DNA of 64,000 bases from an uncultured Muribaculaceae bacterium (GTDB lineage Bacteria > Bacteroidota > Bacteroidia > Bacteroidales > Muribaculaceae), in assembly GCA_910578385.1 (NCBI GenBank), contig CAJTQV010000008.1:1-64000 (forward strand), in the 5' to 3' direction. Position 1 is the first letter of the stretch, and the number at the start of each line of letters is the position of its first letter. Of this stretch, positions 1-8,271 are shown piece after piece. Made by a program: the position numbers and the translations under genes. The notes below the pieces were generated by a model. That model saw only the letters and a list, made by a program, of their open reading frames with translations, did no database searches and was not told where the DNA came from.

Positions 1-42
1 CCAACAACGAGGCTGTTGCACGCCCCGAATCTTTTGGAAACA

Positions 43-302
43 TTTAGCACAAAATAGCAAATATCAGAGAGTTGGCACTCTAAACAGGCTCCGGTCGCTA
101 TGGCAAGACCGGGGCAGGAGACAACGGCTGATATTTGTTGGAAAAGCTGGTACATTTGTGGTACTTTTTTGTGGTACATTCACGAAATCTGTACCAAAGA
201 TAATGTGCTAATTCCGAACTAACAAATGCTAACTTTGGCTATCGGCAGGAAATACGGTTTGTGCTAAATCTTTCTAAATCAAGATTTTATAAAATTGCTA
301 AC
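43..302. repeat. Cluster of short direct and inverted repeats in a non-coding strip (positions 1-361)
   Basis: No convincing gene is seen in the first 361 bases. The strip holds TGCTAA four times in direct orientation (206, 227, 262 and 296), an inverted TTTAGCAC at 43-50 that exactly complements GTGCTAAA at 261-268, and GGTAC three times direct (149, 160, 173) with one inverted copy (191-195). CAAATATCAG (58-67) is the exact reverse complement of CTGATATTTG (128-137), and CCGGTC/GACCGG form a small stem around 91-112. Such repeats beside the 3' end of a tRNA gene resemble the arm-type binding sites of a tyrosine-integrase attachment region. That reading is inference: no integrase gene and no second att copy are in the window. 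Confidence 0.45.
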
Positions 303-330
303 ACTTGCACATCAGTCACTTACGGACACG

Positions 331-358
331 AAAAAAGGGCCACTGAAAAGTGACCCTT
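331..358 (-). terminator. Rho-independent terminator of tRNA-Lys
   Basis: On the minus strand an 8-bp stem with one mismatch (GGGTCACT / AGTGGCCC) with a TTTC loop is followed by a run of six T residues. It starts 4 bases after the 3' end of the tRNA-Lys gene. Confidence 0.8.
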
Positions 359-361
359 TAG

Positions 362-434
362 TGATCCGCCTGGGGCTCGAACCCAGGACCCCAACATTAA
401 AAGTGTTGTGCTCTACCAGCTGAGCTAGCGAATC
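362..434 (-). tRNA. tRNA-Lys (anticodon TTT)
   Basis: A 73-nt cloverleaf can be folded on the minus strand. The acceptor arm is GATTCGC paired with GCGGATC, the D-loop has AGCTGGTAGAGC, the anticodon loop is CTTTTAA giving anticodon TTT, and the T arm carries GGTTCGAGCCC. The discriminator base is A and CCA is not encoded. A terminator follows directly. Confidence 0.95.
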
Positions 435-569
435 ATCCTTAGCGCTCTCGGTCTCCCGAAAAGCGATGCAAAATTACAACTTTATTTTGAATCTACCAAA
501 TTTTTCTTAAAAAATTTTTATTATTCGCATTGTTTTTATTTTTTCCACGCAAGTTTCAAAGTTTTACAT

Positions 570-577
570 TATATTTG
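570..577 (+). promoter_or_regulatory. Candidate -7 box (TATATTTG) upstream of the glycosyltransferase
   Basis: TATATTTG matches the Bacteroidota -7 consensus TAnnTTTG about 80 bases before the start codon of the family 2 glycosyltransferase. No good -33 TTTG box lies at the expected 19-21 bp spacing, so this is a weak call. Confidence 0.35.
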
Positions 578-656
578 TATGTTAAAAACTTATAGCCGTC
601 GGCTCACGTTGATTTTCGGTTAAGATGAACGTTCCTGCGGCTGCAACCTGACATTT

Positions 657-1607
657 ATGGATATTTCAGTTGTAATACCCCTGTATAATGAGGAGGAGTC
701 TCTGCCCGAACTGACCGAGTGGATACAGCGCGTCATGGGTCATCATGGCTTCTCTTATGAGATAATCTTCGTCAATGACGGCTCGACCGACCGTAGCCTT
801 GAGGTTATAAGAAGCCTGGCCTCAAGAAACGCCGCAATCCACGCCGTGTCGTTCTCGCGCAATTATGGCAAGTCTCCGGCTCTCAACACCGGTTTCATGC
901 GTGCCAAGGGGGACGTGGTCATAACTATGGACGCAGACCTCCAGGACTCACCCGATGAGATTCCGGAACTCTACCGCATGATCACTCAGGAGGGTTATGA
1001 CCTCGTGTCGGGTTGGAAGAAGAAGCGCTATGACCCGCTTTCAAAGACGATTCCCACAAAGCTGTTCAACGCCACTGCACGCAAGGTGAGCGGCATAAAG
1101 AACCTGCATGATTTCAACTGCGGCCTCAAGGCTTACCGCCGGGACGTGGTGAAACATATCGAGGTCTATGGCGACATGCACCGGTATATCCCCTACCTCG
1201 CGAAAAACGCCGGCTACAAGAAAATCGGTGAGAAGGTCGTACAGCATCAGGCACGCAAGTACGGCACAACGAAATTCGGTCTCGACCGCTTTGTGAACGG
1301 TTATCTCGACCTCGGCACCCTCTGGTTCCAGTCAAAGTTCGGCATCAAGCCGATGCATATCTTCGGTCTGCTCGGGTCGCTGATGTTCATAATCGGTTTC
1401 CTCGCCGTAGTGACCGTGCTTATCATGAAGATTGTATCGATGAATTCCGAATCGTACAACTTCTACATCACCAAGTCAGTCTATTTCTATCTCTCGCTTG
1501 CGTTCATGGTGCTCGGTGTGCAGTTCTTCTGCACGGGCTTTATCGGCGAGATGATTACCCGCAACTCTCCTGAACGTAACAATTATCTGATTGCCGAAGA
1601 ATTCTGA
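657..1607 (+). CDS. Family 2 glycosyltransferase, DPM1/GtrB-like, with C-terminal membrane anchor
   Basis: 316 aa. The N-terminal GT-A domain (about residues 1-220) opens with a typical 'SVVIPLYNEEESLPEL' strand-loop and has the metal-binding D92-A-D94 motif (MDADLQD). Two hydrophobic segments at about 233-257 and 276-300 form a C-terminal anchor. This architecture is shared by enzymes such as GtrB, ArnC and YkcC, which move a sugar from a nucleotide donor to undecaprenyl phosphate on the cytoplasmic face of the membrane. The sugar cannot be told from sequence. The next gene, a DUF6452 lipoprotein, begins 25 bases after the stop, so all three genes to 3047 may be one operon. Confidence 0.88.
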   Translation: MDISVVIPLYNEEESLPELTEWIQRVMGHHGFSYEIIFVNDGSTDRSLEVIRSLASRNAAIHAVSFSRNYGKSPALNTGFMRAKGDVVITMDADLQDSPDEIPELYRMITQEGYDLVSGWKKKRYDPLSKTIPTKLFNATARKVSGIKNLHDFNCGLKAYRRDVVKHIEVYGDMHRYIPYLAKNAGYKKIGEKVVQHQARKYGTTKFGLDRFVNGYLDLGTLWFQSKFGIKPMHIFGLLGSLMFIIGFLAVVTVLIMKIVSMNSESYNFYITKSVYFYLSLAFMVLGVQFFCTGFIGEMITRNSPERNNYLIAEEF

Positions 1608-1632
1608 AAAAGAGACCGACAAAACTTTCACA

Positions 1633-2121
1633 ATGAGAAAACCGACCGCTTTACTCCTCGCTCTGCCACTGCTTATAGGCGCTTCCTGTTCCGACACTTG
1701 CTCCGAGAACAAGAACGCCCTGCCGTTGGCCGGATTCTACCCTTCGGGAGGCACGGAGAAAATCAGCCTCGACTCGCTTGAGGTGACAGGCGTGGGCATG
1801 CCCGGCGACTCGGCTCTCTCCGAAGGTGGCACCCGCATCGACCAGCTCTATCTGCCGTTCAGGATTGATTCGGACACGACCCGTTACGTGTTCCGCGACG
1901 CACACCTCTACGGCGGAGCACGCGACACAGTGACGTTCATCTACTCGCGCACGCCCCGGTTCGTTAACGTGGAGTGCGGAGTGAGCTACATATTCGGCAT
2001 CAGGAGCATCACGAGCCAGGGAGTGCTCATTGACTCGGTGACTTGTCCCACCGGATTCATCGACAACTCGAATCTGGAGAATCTGAAGATATATTTCGCA
2101 GTAACCGAAGAAGGAGAATGA
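1633..2121 (+). CDS. DUF6452 family lipoprotein
   Basis: 162 aa from ATG 1633; an in-frame ATG at 1591 would overlap the glycosyltransferase and lacks a signal peptide at its end. The first 18 residues are a lipoprotein signal with the lipobox IGAS-C19. The rest is beta-rich with no catalytic motif that I recognise. The sequence and its position directly before a DUF6048 gene match the Bacteroidales family DUF6452, recalled from knowledge of the family and not searched. Its stop overlaps the next start (ATGA), so the two are translationally coupled. Function is unknown; an outer-membrane or periplasmic role is inferred. Confidence 0.72.
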   Translation: MRKPTALLLALPLLIGASCSDTCSENKNALPLAGFYPSGGTEKISLDSLEVTGVGMPGDSALSEGGTRIDQLYLPFRIDSDTTRYVFRDAHLYGGARDTVTFIYSRTPRFVNVECGVSYIFGIRSITSQGVLIDSVTCPTGFIDNSNLENLKIYFAVTEEGE

Positions 2122-3047
2122 AGCATCTGCTCACCATATTACTGGCATTCGCGCTGTCGGCAGCTCTTCAGGCACAGACAGCGACCGACTCTGTACCCGG
2201 TTCCCCCCTCGCGACTGACCAAATCGGAACCGGTGTGGCCAAACCGGACTCCGTGACCGCGACACCCACCGTTACAGAAACGCCGTCGGGTCCAACCGTG
2301 ACACCGGTCGATGTTGACGATGAAAAGCCGCGCACAGTGCTGCACTATTATGACAAACATGGCGAGCCGCTCGACGAACCTGTGCTGTTTCTCGCCACGC
2401 TCGACACCGTGCAGAAAGTCCGCTCAAAGCCGATATACCCACTCTACAACGGTCTCAATGTCGGTGTTAACTTCGGCGACGCTATATTCATCGCGGCCGG
2501 ACAACGCTACGGAAGCTTTGACCTCTGGGCCAACGTATCGCTGCACAACTGGTTCTTCCCCACTATCGAATGCGGCTTGGGCTATGCCAACGACACGCCT
2601 GAGAAATCAAACTTCACTTACCGCACAAGCCCGTCATTCTATGCCAAGTTGGGATTGAACTACAACTTCCTGTACAAAAGCAATCCTGACTATCAGGTAT
2701 TCCTCGGAGTACGTGCCGGATTCTCCTCGTTCAGCTACGACGTGACCGACATCAGGATAACCTCCGACTATTGGAACGAGACCCAGAACCTGTCGCTGCG
2801 CGGACTGCGTTCGACAAGTTTCTACGGCGAGGCACTCGCCGGACTTCAGGTCAAGATTGTCGGGAACTTCTCGCTTGGGTGGACTGCACGCTGGCACTTC
2901 AACATGCACACCTCAGCCGACGGCGACAACCGTCCATGGTTCATACCGGGATACGGAGGAGCATCCCCCATATCAATGACAGTATCGGCAATCTGGACGA
3001 TACCTGCCAAAAAGAAAGAAAAAGATGCAATACCCGAAACGCCATAA
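2118..3047 (+). CDS. DUF6048 family exported protein
   Basis: 309 aa starting at the ATG that overlaps the previous stop by 4 bases. A cleavable signal peptide (MKHLLTILLAFALSAALQAQ) is followed by a Thr/Pro/Val-rich linker (about 20-75) and then an amphipathic beta-strand pattern rich in aromatic residues, as in small outer-membrane beta barrels. It fits the Bacteroidales family DUF6048, usually found next to DUF6452. The two proteins probably act together at the outer membrane, but what they do is not known. Confidence 0.72.
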   Translation: MKHLLTILLAFALSAALQAQTATDSVPGSPLATDQIGTGVAKPDSVTATPTVTETPSGPTVTPVDVDDEKPRTVLHYYDKHGEPLDEPVLFLATLDTVQKVRSKPIYPLYNGLNVGVNFGDAIFIAAGQRYGSFDLWANVSLHNWFFPTIECGLGYANDTPEKSNFTYRTSPSFYAKLGLNYNFLYKSNPDYQVFLGVRAGFSSFSYDVTDIRITSDYWNETQNLSLRGLRSTSFYGEALAGLQVKIVGNFSLGWTARWHFNMHTSADGDNRPWFIPGYGGASPISMTVSAIWTIPAKKKEKDAIPETP

Positions 3048-3129
3048 TTATAACAAAGACAATCCAATGGTAACCGGGTGCGGCGACATAAGAATCAAAT
3101 CCATTATTCACCAATCTTGAATTCATATC

Positions 3130-4950
3130 ATGAAGAAAAGACTTACAAACACACTGCGGCTGACAGCCGCCGGGGCATTGGTTCTGGCAGCGGCAACTAC
3201 CGCACAGGCCAAGCCGGCCTACCGTGGCAACATCCCGGTCACCCAGCCCGACGGGACAACACTCATAACACGGCTCACCGGAGACGAACGTGCGCATATG
3301 ACTTTCACAGAAGACGGAATTCCTCTTGCATATGATGATGAACTTGGCTATGTATACGCCGATTTCACTGCAAACGGAGAACTCGTGCCCACCGGAATGA
3401 CCGCACACAACGCTGCAAACCGTAATGCAGCCGAGATCGAGACGGTCAGCAAAATAGACCTTGCGGCTCTTCCCGCCGTAATGGAGAAAGCACGCGCCAA
3501 CAACACCCGCAGAAAGGCACAGCCGGCACGCACACCGGGAGTTGACCAGGGATACGGCCTCTGTTTCTCATCATTTCCCTCGAAGGGTGTTCAGAAGGGA
3601 CTCGCCATACTCGTGGAATACACAGATGTCAAATTCAACGTCAAAAATGACGAGGAATATAAATACGAAAAGTATTCCAATTCAGACGACCCCGTCTACG
3701 ACTACTGGAACGACCTTCTCAACAAGGAGGGATTCGACACTTTCGGAGCAACCGGATCAGCCCGCGACTGGTTCCACCTAAATTCCGCCGGCCCCGACGG
3801 TACCCCTCAGTTCTCACCTGAGTTTGACTTATATGGTCCGGTCACACTCCCTCAGTCAATGTCATATTATGGCAGAAACTCCGGTCTATATGGAGATGAG
3901 AAACATGCTCACGAAATGGTTATGCATGCATGCACCATACTCGATGACGAGATAGATTTCGCCGAATATGACCGCGACGGTGACGGCTATGTTGACAACG
4001 TATACATTTTCTACGCGGGATACGGCGAAGCCGACGGAGGTGGCACAATGACCGTCTGGCCACACTCATGGGATCTCCGTTATGCAGGTGCAACATTTGA
4101 ACTTGACGGTGTAATATTCGACCATTACGCATGTTCGAATGAAGTATCGAGAATACCCATTTCTGAGGTTGCAGTCAAGAGTGTACCCGACGGCATAGGA
4201 ACATTCGTACACGAATTCAGCCATGTGTTGGGACTGCCGGACCTTTACGAGACAAACTACACACTGAAGGGATCATATACACCAGGTGAGTATTCCGTGC
4301 TCGACTACGGTCCATACAACAACAATGGTCTTACCCCTCCCAACTACTCCGCCTACGAACGCTGGGCATTAGGTTGGCTCACACCCGAAAAATACAAGGC
4401 TGACGGCAACTATTCACTCGGCAACCTGGCCGATACAAACCATGCGTTCGTTGTACCGACCGAAAAGGAGACTGAATATTACCTCGTGGAAAATCGCCAG
4501 CAGACAGGCTGGGACGAATACATTCCCGGGCATGGCATGCTGATATGGCATGTTGACTACGACGAGAATATATTTGAGCAGAATGTCGTCAACAACCAAC
4601 CCTCACATCAGTATGTGGACCTCATCGAGGCAAACAACAATCAAAACATCTGGGCGGCGGCCGGACATCCCTTCCCCGGCACTGCAAATGTCACAGCCTA
4701 CCAGTTCCGCAGCTGGGCCAACAAAGATTGTGGCGTTATCCTCAGCGAGATTGCCGAGAACGCCGACGGCACTATCAGCAAACATGTGATAAACAAAAAC
4801 TATTCCGCCGTCTCATCAATCATTGATGAGAACGACGGAAAAGAAAATGCAGAGTATTACAACCTTCAGGGAATCCGCATCGACAGACCCTCAAAGGGAA
4901 TGTACATACGTGTTGCCGGAGGCAAAGCTACTGTCAGAACATCGGAGTGA
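3130..4950 (+). CDS. Secreted M6 family metalloprotease (immune inhibitor A type)
   Basis: 606 aa. There is a signal peptide to about residue 27 (ending AQAKP), a pro-like region, and a zincin catalytic domain with the extended zinc motif H361-E-F-S-H365-V-L-G-L-P-D371. An aspartate-rich segment (YDRDGDGYVDN, about 276-286) looks like a calcium site. Upstream of the catalytic motif is WPHSWDL, typical of M6 peptidases, which degrade proteins outside the cell. The last ~30 residues (YYNLQGIR...KGMYIRV) match the tail of the alpha-amylase encoded near 30.4 kb and resemble the end of a type IX secretion sorting domain. The 3' end overlaps the convergent hydrolase gene by 17 bases. Confidence 0.9.
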   Translation: MKKRLTNTLRLTAAGALVLAAATTAQAKPAYRGNIPVTQPDGTTLITRLTGDERAHMTFTEDGIPLAYDDELGYVYADFTANGELVPTGMTAHNAANRNAAEIETVSKIDLAALPAVMEKARANNTRRKAQPARTPGVDQGYGLCFSSFPSKGVQKGLAILVEYTDVKFNVKNDEEYKYEKYSNSDDPVYDYWNDLLNKEGFDTFGATGSARDWFHLNSAGPDGTPQFSPEFDLYGPVTLPQSMSYYGRNSGLYGDEKHAHEMVMHACTILDDEIDFAEYDRDGDGYVDNVYIFYAGYGEADGGGTMTVWPHSWDLRYAGATFELDGVIFDHYACSNEVSRIPISEVAVKSVPDGIGTFVHEFSHVLGLPDLYETNYTLKGSYTPGEYSVLDYGPYNNNGLTPPNYSAYERWALGWLTPEKYKADGNYSLGNLADTNHAFVVPTEKETEYYLVENRQQTGWDEYIPGHGMLIWHVDYDENIFEQNVVNNQPSHQYVDLIEANNNQNIWAAAGHPFPGTANVTAYQFRSWANKDCGVILSEIAENADGTISKHVINKNYSAVSSIIDENDGKENAEYYNLQGIRIDRPSKGMYIRVAGGKATVRTSE

Positions 4951-5980
4951 AGGGCTCGCTCTTCACAAGACGCGAGTTAGCGTTACCCACCAGGTCGGCG
5001 GTCTTCGAAGTGTCAAGCTTCAGGACCGCCGCTCCTTTTTTAAGGTCGAGAGTGTTGAGGTCCACATAGTAGTAACCGGGATTTGTCACCAGCTCGAAGT
5101 AATAGCGGCGGTCGCGCACATTGGCATAGGTACGCCACTGAGTACTGCTCACATTAGGTTCCCCCTGAATCAGGTAAGTATAAGGCACACAACTGTTCAC
5201 AAGGATACTACGGGTGATTGACACACCGAGGTCAGCATCACCGACAGCCTCGACATGGTGAGCGAAGTAATTGGCACGCACACATCGGTCTGGACTCGAA
5301 ACCGTTCCCGGCAGCATGTGCTGGCCACCGATCTTGTCCCAATAGTCTATGATGGCTGTCATGGCCGGCCATTGCGGATCATTGGTCATAGCCTGATAAT
5401 CACCCATGTCATGAATGGAAATCTTGCCATGGTCGAACTCGAAGATAATGCTCGCGCCCGTTGCATCGGTCACGCCCCAGTGAAGAGCGGAGACAGTGCC
5501 GCCGTCGAACGTCGCACCCTGAATATCGAACTGAGCGTTCTCAAGCATGGTGCGCACCTCCCCCACCGTGGCGCACTGGTCGAGCAACCATGCGGGAAAC
5601 ACCGCGAGCGACATCGTGTAAGGCTTCGTTGATGTCGAGTCATTGTAGACCGTACCCTTGCAGAACAAACCGCTGACCACGAGACCCTTCTCGTTCATTC
5701 CCTCGGTCACCCCACCGTCATAACCGACAGCGTAGACCGCACCATATTTCGATGTCCATTTGAGGGGATTGTCGAGATTGGAACTTACCTTCTGCATACC
5801 ACGCGGATAGACATAAAGATTTGTCGGAATCGGGGTCTTCCAGTCGAGCGAGCGCCCCACTACATATAGATTGTCAGTACCCTTGTAGAGCACACGAGAA
5901 CATGCGTCACCCTGCGCCGGGGCCAGAGCCATAAGCGCGGCGGCGCCCAGAGCGCCTATTGTTTTGCCTAAATGTTTCAT
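4934..5980 (-). CDS. Choloylglycine hydrolase family Ntn-hydrolase (linear amide C-N hydrolase)
   Basis: 348 aa. A signal peptide ends ...QGDA and removal would expose C27, the expected N-terminal nucleophile. R43 (VVGRSLDW) and D46 fall exactly 25 residues after the family positions R18 and D21, and N200 (MTNDP) matches N175. An SSPDRCVR motif (R232/R235) supplies the late arginine. The family includes bile salt hydrolases and penicillin V acylases, which cut amide bonds. The position equal to Asn82 of Gram-positive bile salt hydrolases appears to be Phe (SGLF), so the substrate cannot be assigned as a conjugated bile salt from sequence alone. Likely periplasmic or outer-membrane exposed. 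Monocistronic and convergent with the M6 protease. Confidence 0.88.
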   Translation of the reverse strand: MKHLGKTIGALGAAALMALAPAQGDACSRVLYKGTDNLYVVGRSLDWKTPIPTNLYVYPRGMQKVSSNLDNPLKWTSKYGAVYAVGYDGGVTEGMNEKGLVVSGLFCKGTVYNDSTSTKPYTMSLAVFPAWLLDQCATVGEVRTMLENAQFDIQGATFDGGTVSALHWGVTDATGASIIFEFDHGKISIHDMGDYQAMTNDPQWPAMTAIIDYWDKIGGQHMLPGTVSSPDRCVRANYFAHHVEAVGDADLGVSITRSILVNSCVPYTYLIQGEPNVSSTQWRTYANVRDRRYYFELVTNPGYYYVDLNTLDLKKGAAVLKLDTSKTADLVGNANSRLVKSEPFTPMF

Positions 5981-6098
5981 AACTGCAATATGTTTGTCAT
6001 AGTTTACTTAACTATAACAATCTGTAGTTACAAGTGGTTGGCGCGAAACAGGCTGTTTTCAATGATTTAACGGAACTTTGTCATTTACCCGCCCCGTC

Positions 6099-6602
6099 TC
6101 AGTTATTTATCAAAACCGGAGCTCCAGGCAACCCGACATACGGATATTCCGGGAAAGCCTCGCGGAAAACTTTGGCGACAATACGGGCGGAATCGAGCGA
6201 TGACGCTGTGGCAGCCACCGCAAAATGGCGTCCTCCCGTAGCCCTGGCAGCAAAAGCCTCGGGAAAACCACCCGCGTGCAATGCTCCCACCGATGCCTTG
6301 GCGTTAGTGTCCATCTTATATACACCCACGGCTACAAGCCATCGGGCGGAGATACGCTCACCGTCGAGTGTGCGGAGACGTTCACGGAGCACATAGACCG
6401 AGTCGCCGTCAACCACACGCAACTGCGGGCCGTCATCACTCATCAGGCCCGAGGCCGGACGCATCTGCTCCTTGGCAACTTCCTGACGCTTGGAGACGGC
6501 AGCATCATAGGCCGCCTTGTAATTGTTCTCCGTAGGTTTGCAACCTACAAACATAAGCGCGACCATGGCCGCGCTTATGCAAATCATATGTTTTATTTTC
6601 AT
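6099..6602 (-). CDS. SPOR-like lipoprotein
   Basis: 167 aa from ATG 6602, which has a GGAGAAAG ribosome site; longer in-frame starts run into the preceding gene. The signal peptide ends with lipobox FVG-C21. After a charged helical stretch, the C-terminal ~75 residues (RWLVAVGVYKMDTNAK... to the end) have the alternating pattern and spacing of a SPOR-type beta-alpha repeat: 'VAVGVY...A...L...GF', then '...ARIVAKVF...FP...'. SPOR domains bind denuded peptidoglycan glycans; here that role is inferred. It sits 40 bases after the coiled-coil lipoprotein gene and is probably in its operon. Confidence 0.68.
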   Translation of the reverse strand: MKIKHMICISAAMVALMFVGCKPTENNYKAAYDAAVSKRQEVAKEQMRPASGLMSDDGPQLRVVDGDSVYVLRERLRTLDGERISARWLVAVGVYKMDTNAKASVGALHAGGFPEAFAARATGGRHFAVAATASSLDSARIVAKVFREAFPEYPYVGLPGAPVLINN

Positions 6603-6642
6603 TTCTATTCTTTCTCCGCCGGAATTTACCGGCAGACACTTA

Positions 6643-7509
6643 TCAGTTCGTCTGGATAATGAGGTGATTCGAGAGAGACCAGAACTTGGCGGGATTGGTA
6701 ATCTCGATAGTCTTCGGACCATCCTTCTCACCTACGATACGGTAAGAACCCTCGGGCATGTTAGTCCAGATTTTCACCTTCTTCGCGTTGGTCGGGATTG
6801 AAGTCAGATTGCGCTTGTCGGCAGTCACGAAGTAAGAAGCGTCGAAATTACCCTTGAGCACCTTGGTCGTACCGAGGAATTTCTTCTCAAGGAGACCCTT
6901 GTTCTTCAGTTCCTTGTTAGAACCGATTGCATAATATACCTTGTTGGCCTCATTCTCGGCTGCTACAGTAGCCGCCTGAGCCTCTTCCTTGGCTGCGGTC
7001 TCTACCTTGACCTGCTCCTGAGTCTCGGCCACCTGGGTGTTGAGGTTTCCGATTTCCTCCTTGGCTTTGCTGAGGTCGCTCTCAAGCTGTGCGATCTTCG
7101 CATCCTGCTGCTCGATGTGCTGACGGAGCTGTGCGATGGTCTTTGCCTGCACGCTGTTCTCGTTGCCCGAAGCCTTCACCTTGGCCTCCATCGAGGCGAG
7201 AAGTTCCTTGTTGGCTGCGAGACGGGCCTTGATTGTGGAGAGATTGCGACGGATTTCCGCACGACGGTCGGCGGCATCACCGTTGCCCATATTATAGAGA
7301 AGACCTTCCTGGGTGTTGATAGAGTCGAGACCCGTGTAGATGTCACCCATCAGAAGCATGAGAGAGTCGTTGAAATTGGTGGCTTCCTCATATTCTGCGG
7401 TAAGGTCAGCGATTTTCACTGAATCCTCGTCGATTTTTTTCTGGTCCTTGCCTGCGCAAGAAGAGAGCAGAAGGGCACCGATGCCCAGGAACAACAAACT
7501 TTTTTTCAT
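6643..7509 (-). CDS. Coiled-coil lipoprotein, resembling Cbp1 family collagen-binding adhesins
   Basis: 288 aa. Lipoprotein signal with lipobox LLSS-C18, then a long heptad-rich coiled coil (about residues 20-195, rich in K, E, A, Q), then a compact C-terminal domain of ~90 residues (NKVYYAIGSNKELKNKGL... TNAKKVKIWTNMPEGSYRIV). This plan is widespread in Bacteroidales and resembles the proteins annotated as Cbp1-type collagen-binding adhesins. I am sure of the lipoprotein and coiled coil but only moderately of the adhesin link. The pattern would also suit a protein spanning the periplasm. It precedes the SPOR-like lipoprotein gene by 40 bases. Confidence 0.7.
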   Translation of the reverse strand: MKKSLLFLGIGALLLSSCAGKDQKKIDEDSVKIADLTAEYEEATNFNDSLMLLMGDIYTGLDSINTQEGLLYNMGNGDAADRRAEIRRNLSTIKARLAANKELLASMEAKVKASGNENSVQAKTIAQLRQHIEQQDAKIAQLESDLSKAKEEIGNLNTQVAETQEQVKVETAAKEEAQAATVAAENEANKVYYAIGSNKELKNKGLLEKKFLGTTKVLKGNFDASYFVTADKRNLTSIPTNAKKVKIWTNMPEGSYRIVGEKDGPKTIEITNPAKFWSLSNHLIIQTN

Positions 7510-7566
7510 AGCAATTGAATTTTATAGTTTTTTTAATGGAATCTTAATCTCCGGCACGCCGGAAAA

Positions 7567-8271
7567 TCACTTGTCCGGTCGACAGGAATCCTTATCCTGT
7601 TTTGCCGGAGCTACGATGATAACAATTTCTCCCTTGGCTTGGTTCGCTTCATAGTGCGAAGAAAGTTCAGAAAGTGTGTCGCGGCGTATTTCCTCATGCA
7701 GTTTCGAGATCTCGCGGCACACCGCCGCCTGACGTTCCCCGCCGAATGCCTCGGCAAGCTGGCGCAATGTCCTCGCCAACCTCAGCGGCGACTCGTAGAT
7801 TATCACCGTGCGCTGATCGGCAGCGAGTTGCGCGAGCCGCGTGGCACGTCCTTTCTTCAGCGGCAGAAAGCCCTCGAACGTGAAACGGTCGCATGGAAGC
7901 CCCGAGGCAACAAGGGCCGGGACAAAAGCCGTCGGGCCCGGCAGGCATTCCACCTCAATTCCGGCATCGCGACATGCGCGGGCAAGCATGAACCCGGGAT
8001 CGGAGATTCCGGGAGTACCCGCGTCCGAAACAAGAGCTACATCCTTTCCGGCGAGAATCTCCTCTACCAGGCCATCGACGGCACGGTGCTCATTGTTGCG
8101 ATGATGACTCCGCATCGGAGTATGGATGTCGTAATGACGCATCAGAACCGCACTCGTGCGGGTGTCCTCGGCAAGAATAAGGTCTGCCTCCTTGAGTGTG
8201 CGGATAGCACGGAAAGTCATATCCTCAAGATTGCCCACCGGCGTGGGAACTATGTGCAAACGCCCGCTCAT
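7567..8271 (-). CDS. rsmI: 16S rRNA (cytidine1402-2'-O)-methyltransferase RsmI
   Basis: 234 aa. The tetrapyrrole-methylase fold motifs are plain: 'IVPTPVGNLEDMTFRAIRTL' at the N terminus, 'ILAEDTRTS', the SAM-site 'VSDAGTPGISDPG', and 'LPGPTAFVPALVASGL'. RsmI methylates the 2'-OH of C1402 in the decoding centre of 16S rRNA and acts with RsmH. The protein is shorter than the ~285 aa of E. coli RsmI because the C-terminal extension is missing, which is usual in Bacteroidales. Its start overlaps the stop of the upstream gene by 4 bases (ATGA). Confidence 0.95.
   Translation of the reverse strand: MSGRLHIVPTPVGNLEDMTFRAIRTLKEADLILAEDTRTSAVLMRHYDIHTPMRSHHRNNEHRAVDGLVEEILAGKDVALVSDAGTPGISDPGFMLARACRDAGIEVECLPGPTAFVPALVASGLPCDRFTFEGFLPLKKGRATRLAQLAADQRTVIIYESPLRLARTLRQLAEAFGGERQAAVCREISKLHEEIRRDTLSELSSHYEANQAKGEIVIIVAPAKQDKDSCRPDK

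Noticed and set aside
6225..6659. Plus-strand open frame of 144 codons opposite the SPOR-like lipoprotein genes
   Set aside because: It lies across two real minus-strand genes and the gap between them, and has no signal peptide, domain or ribosome site.
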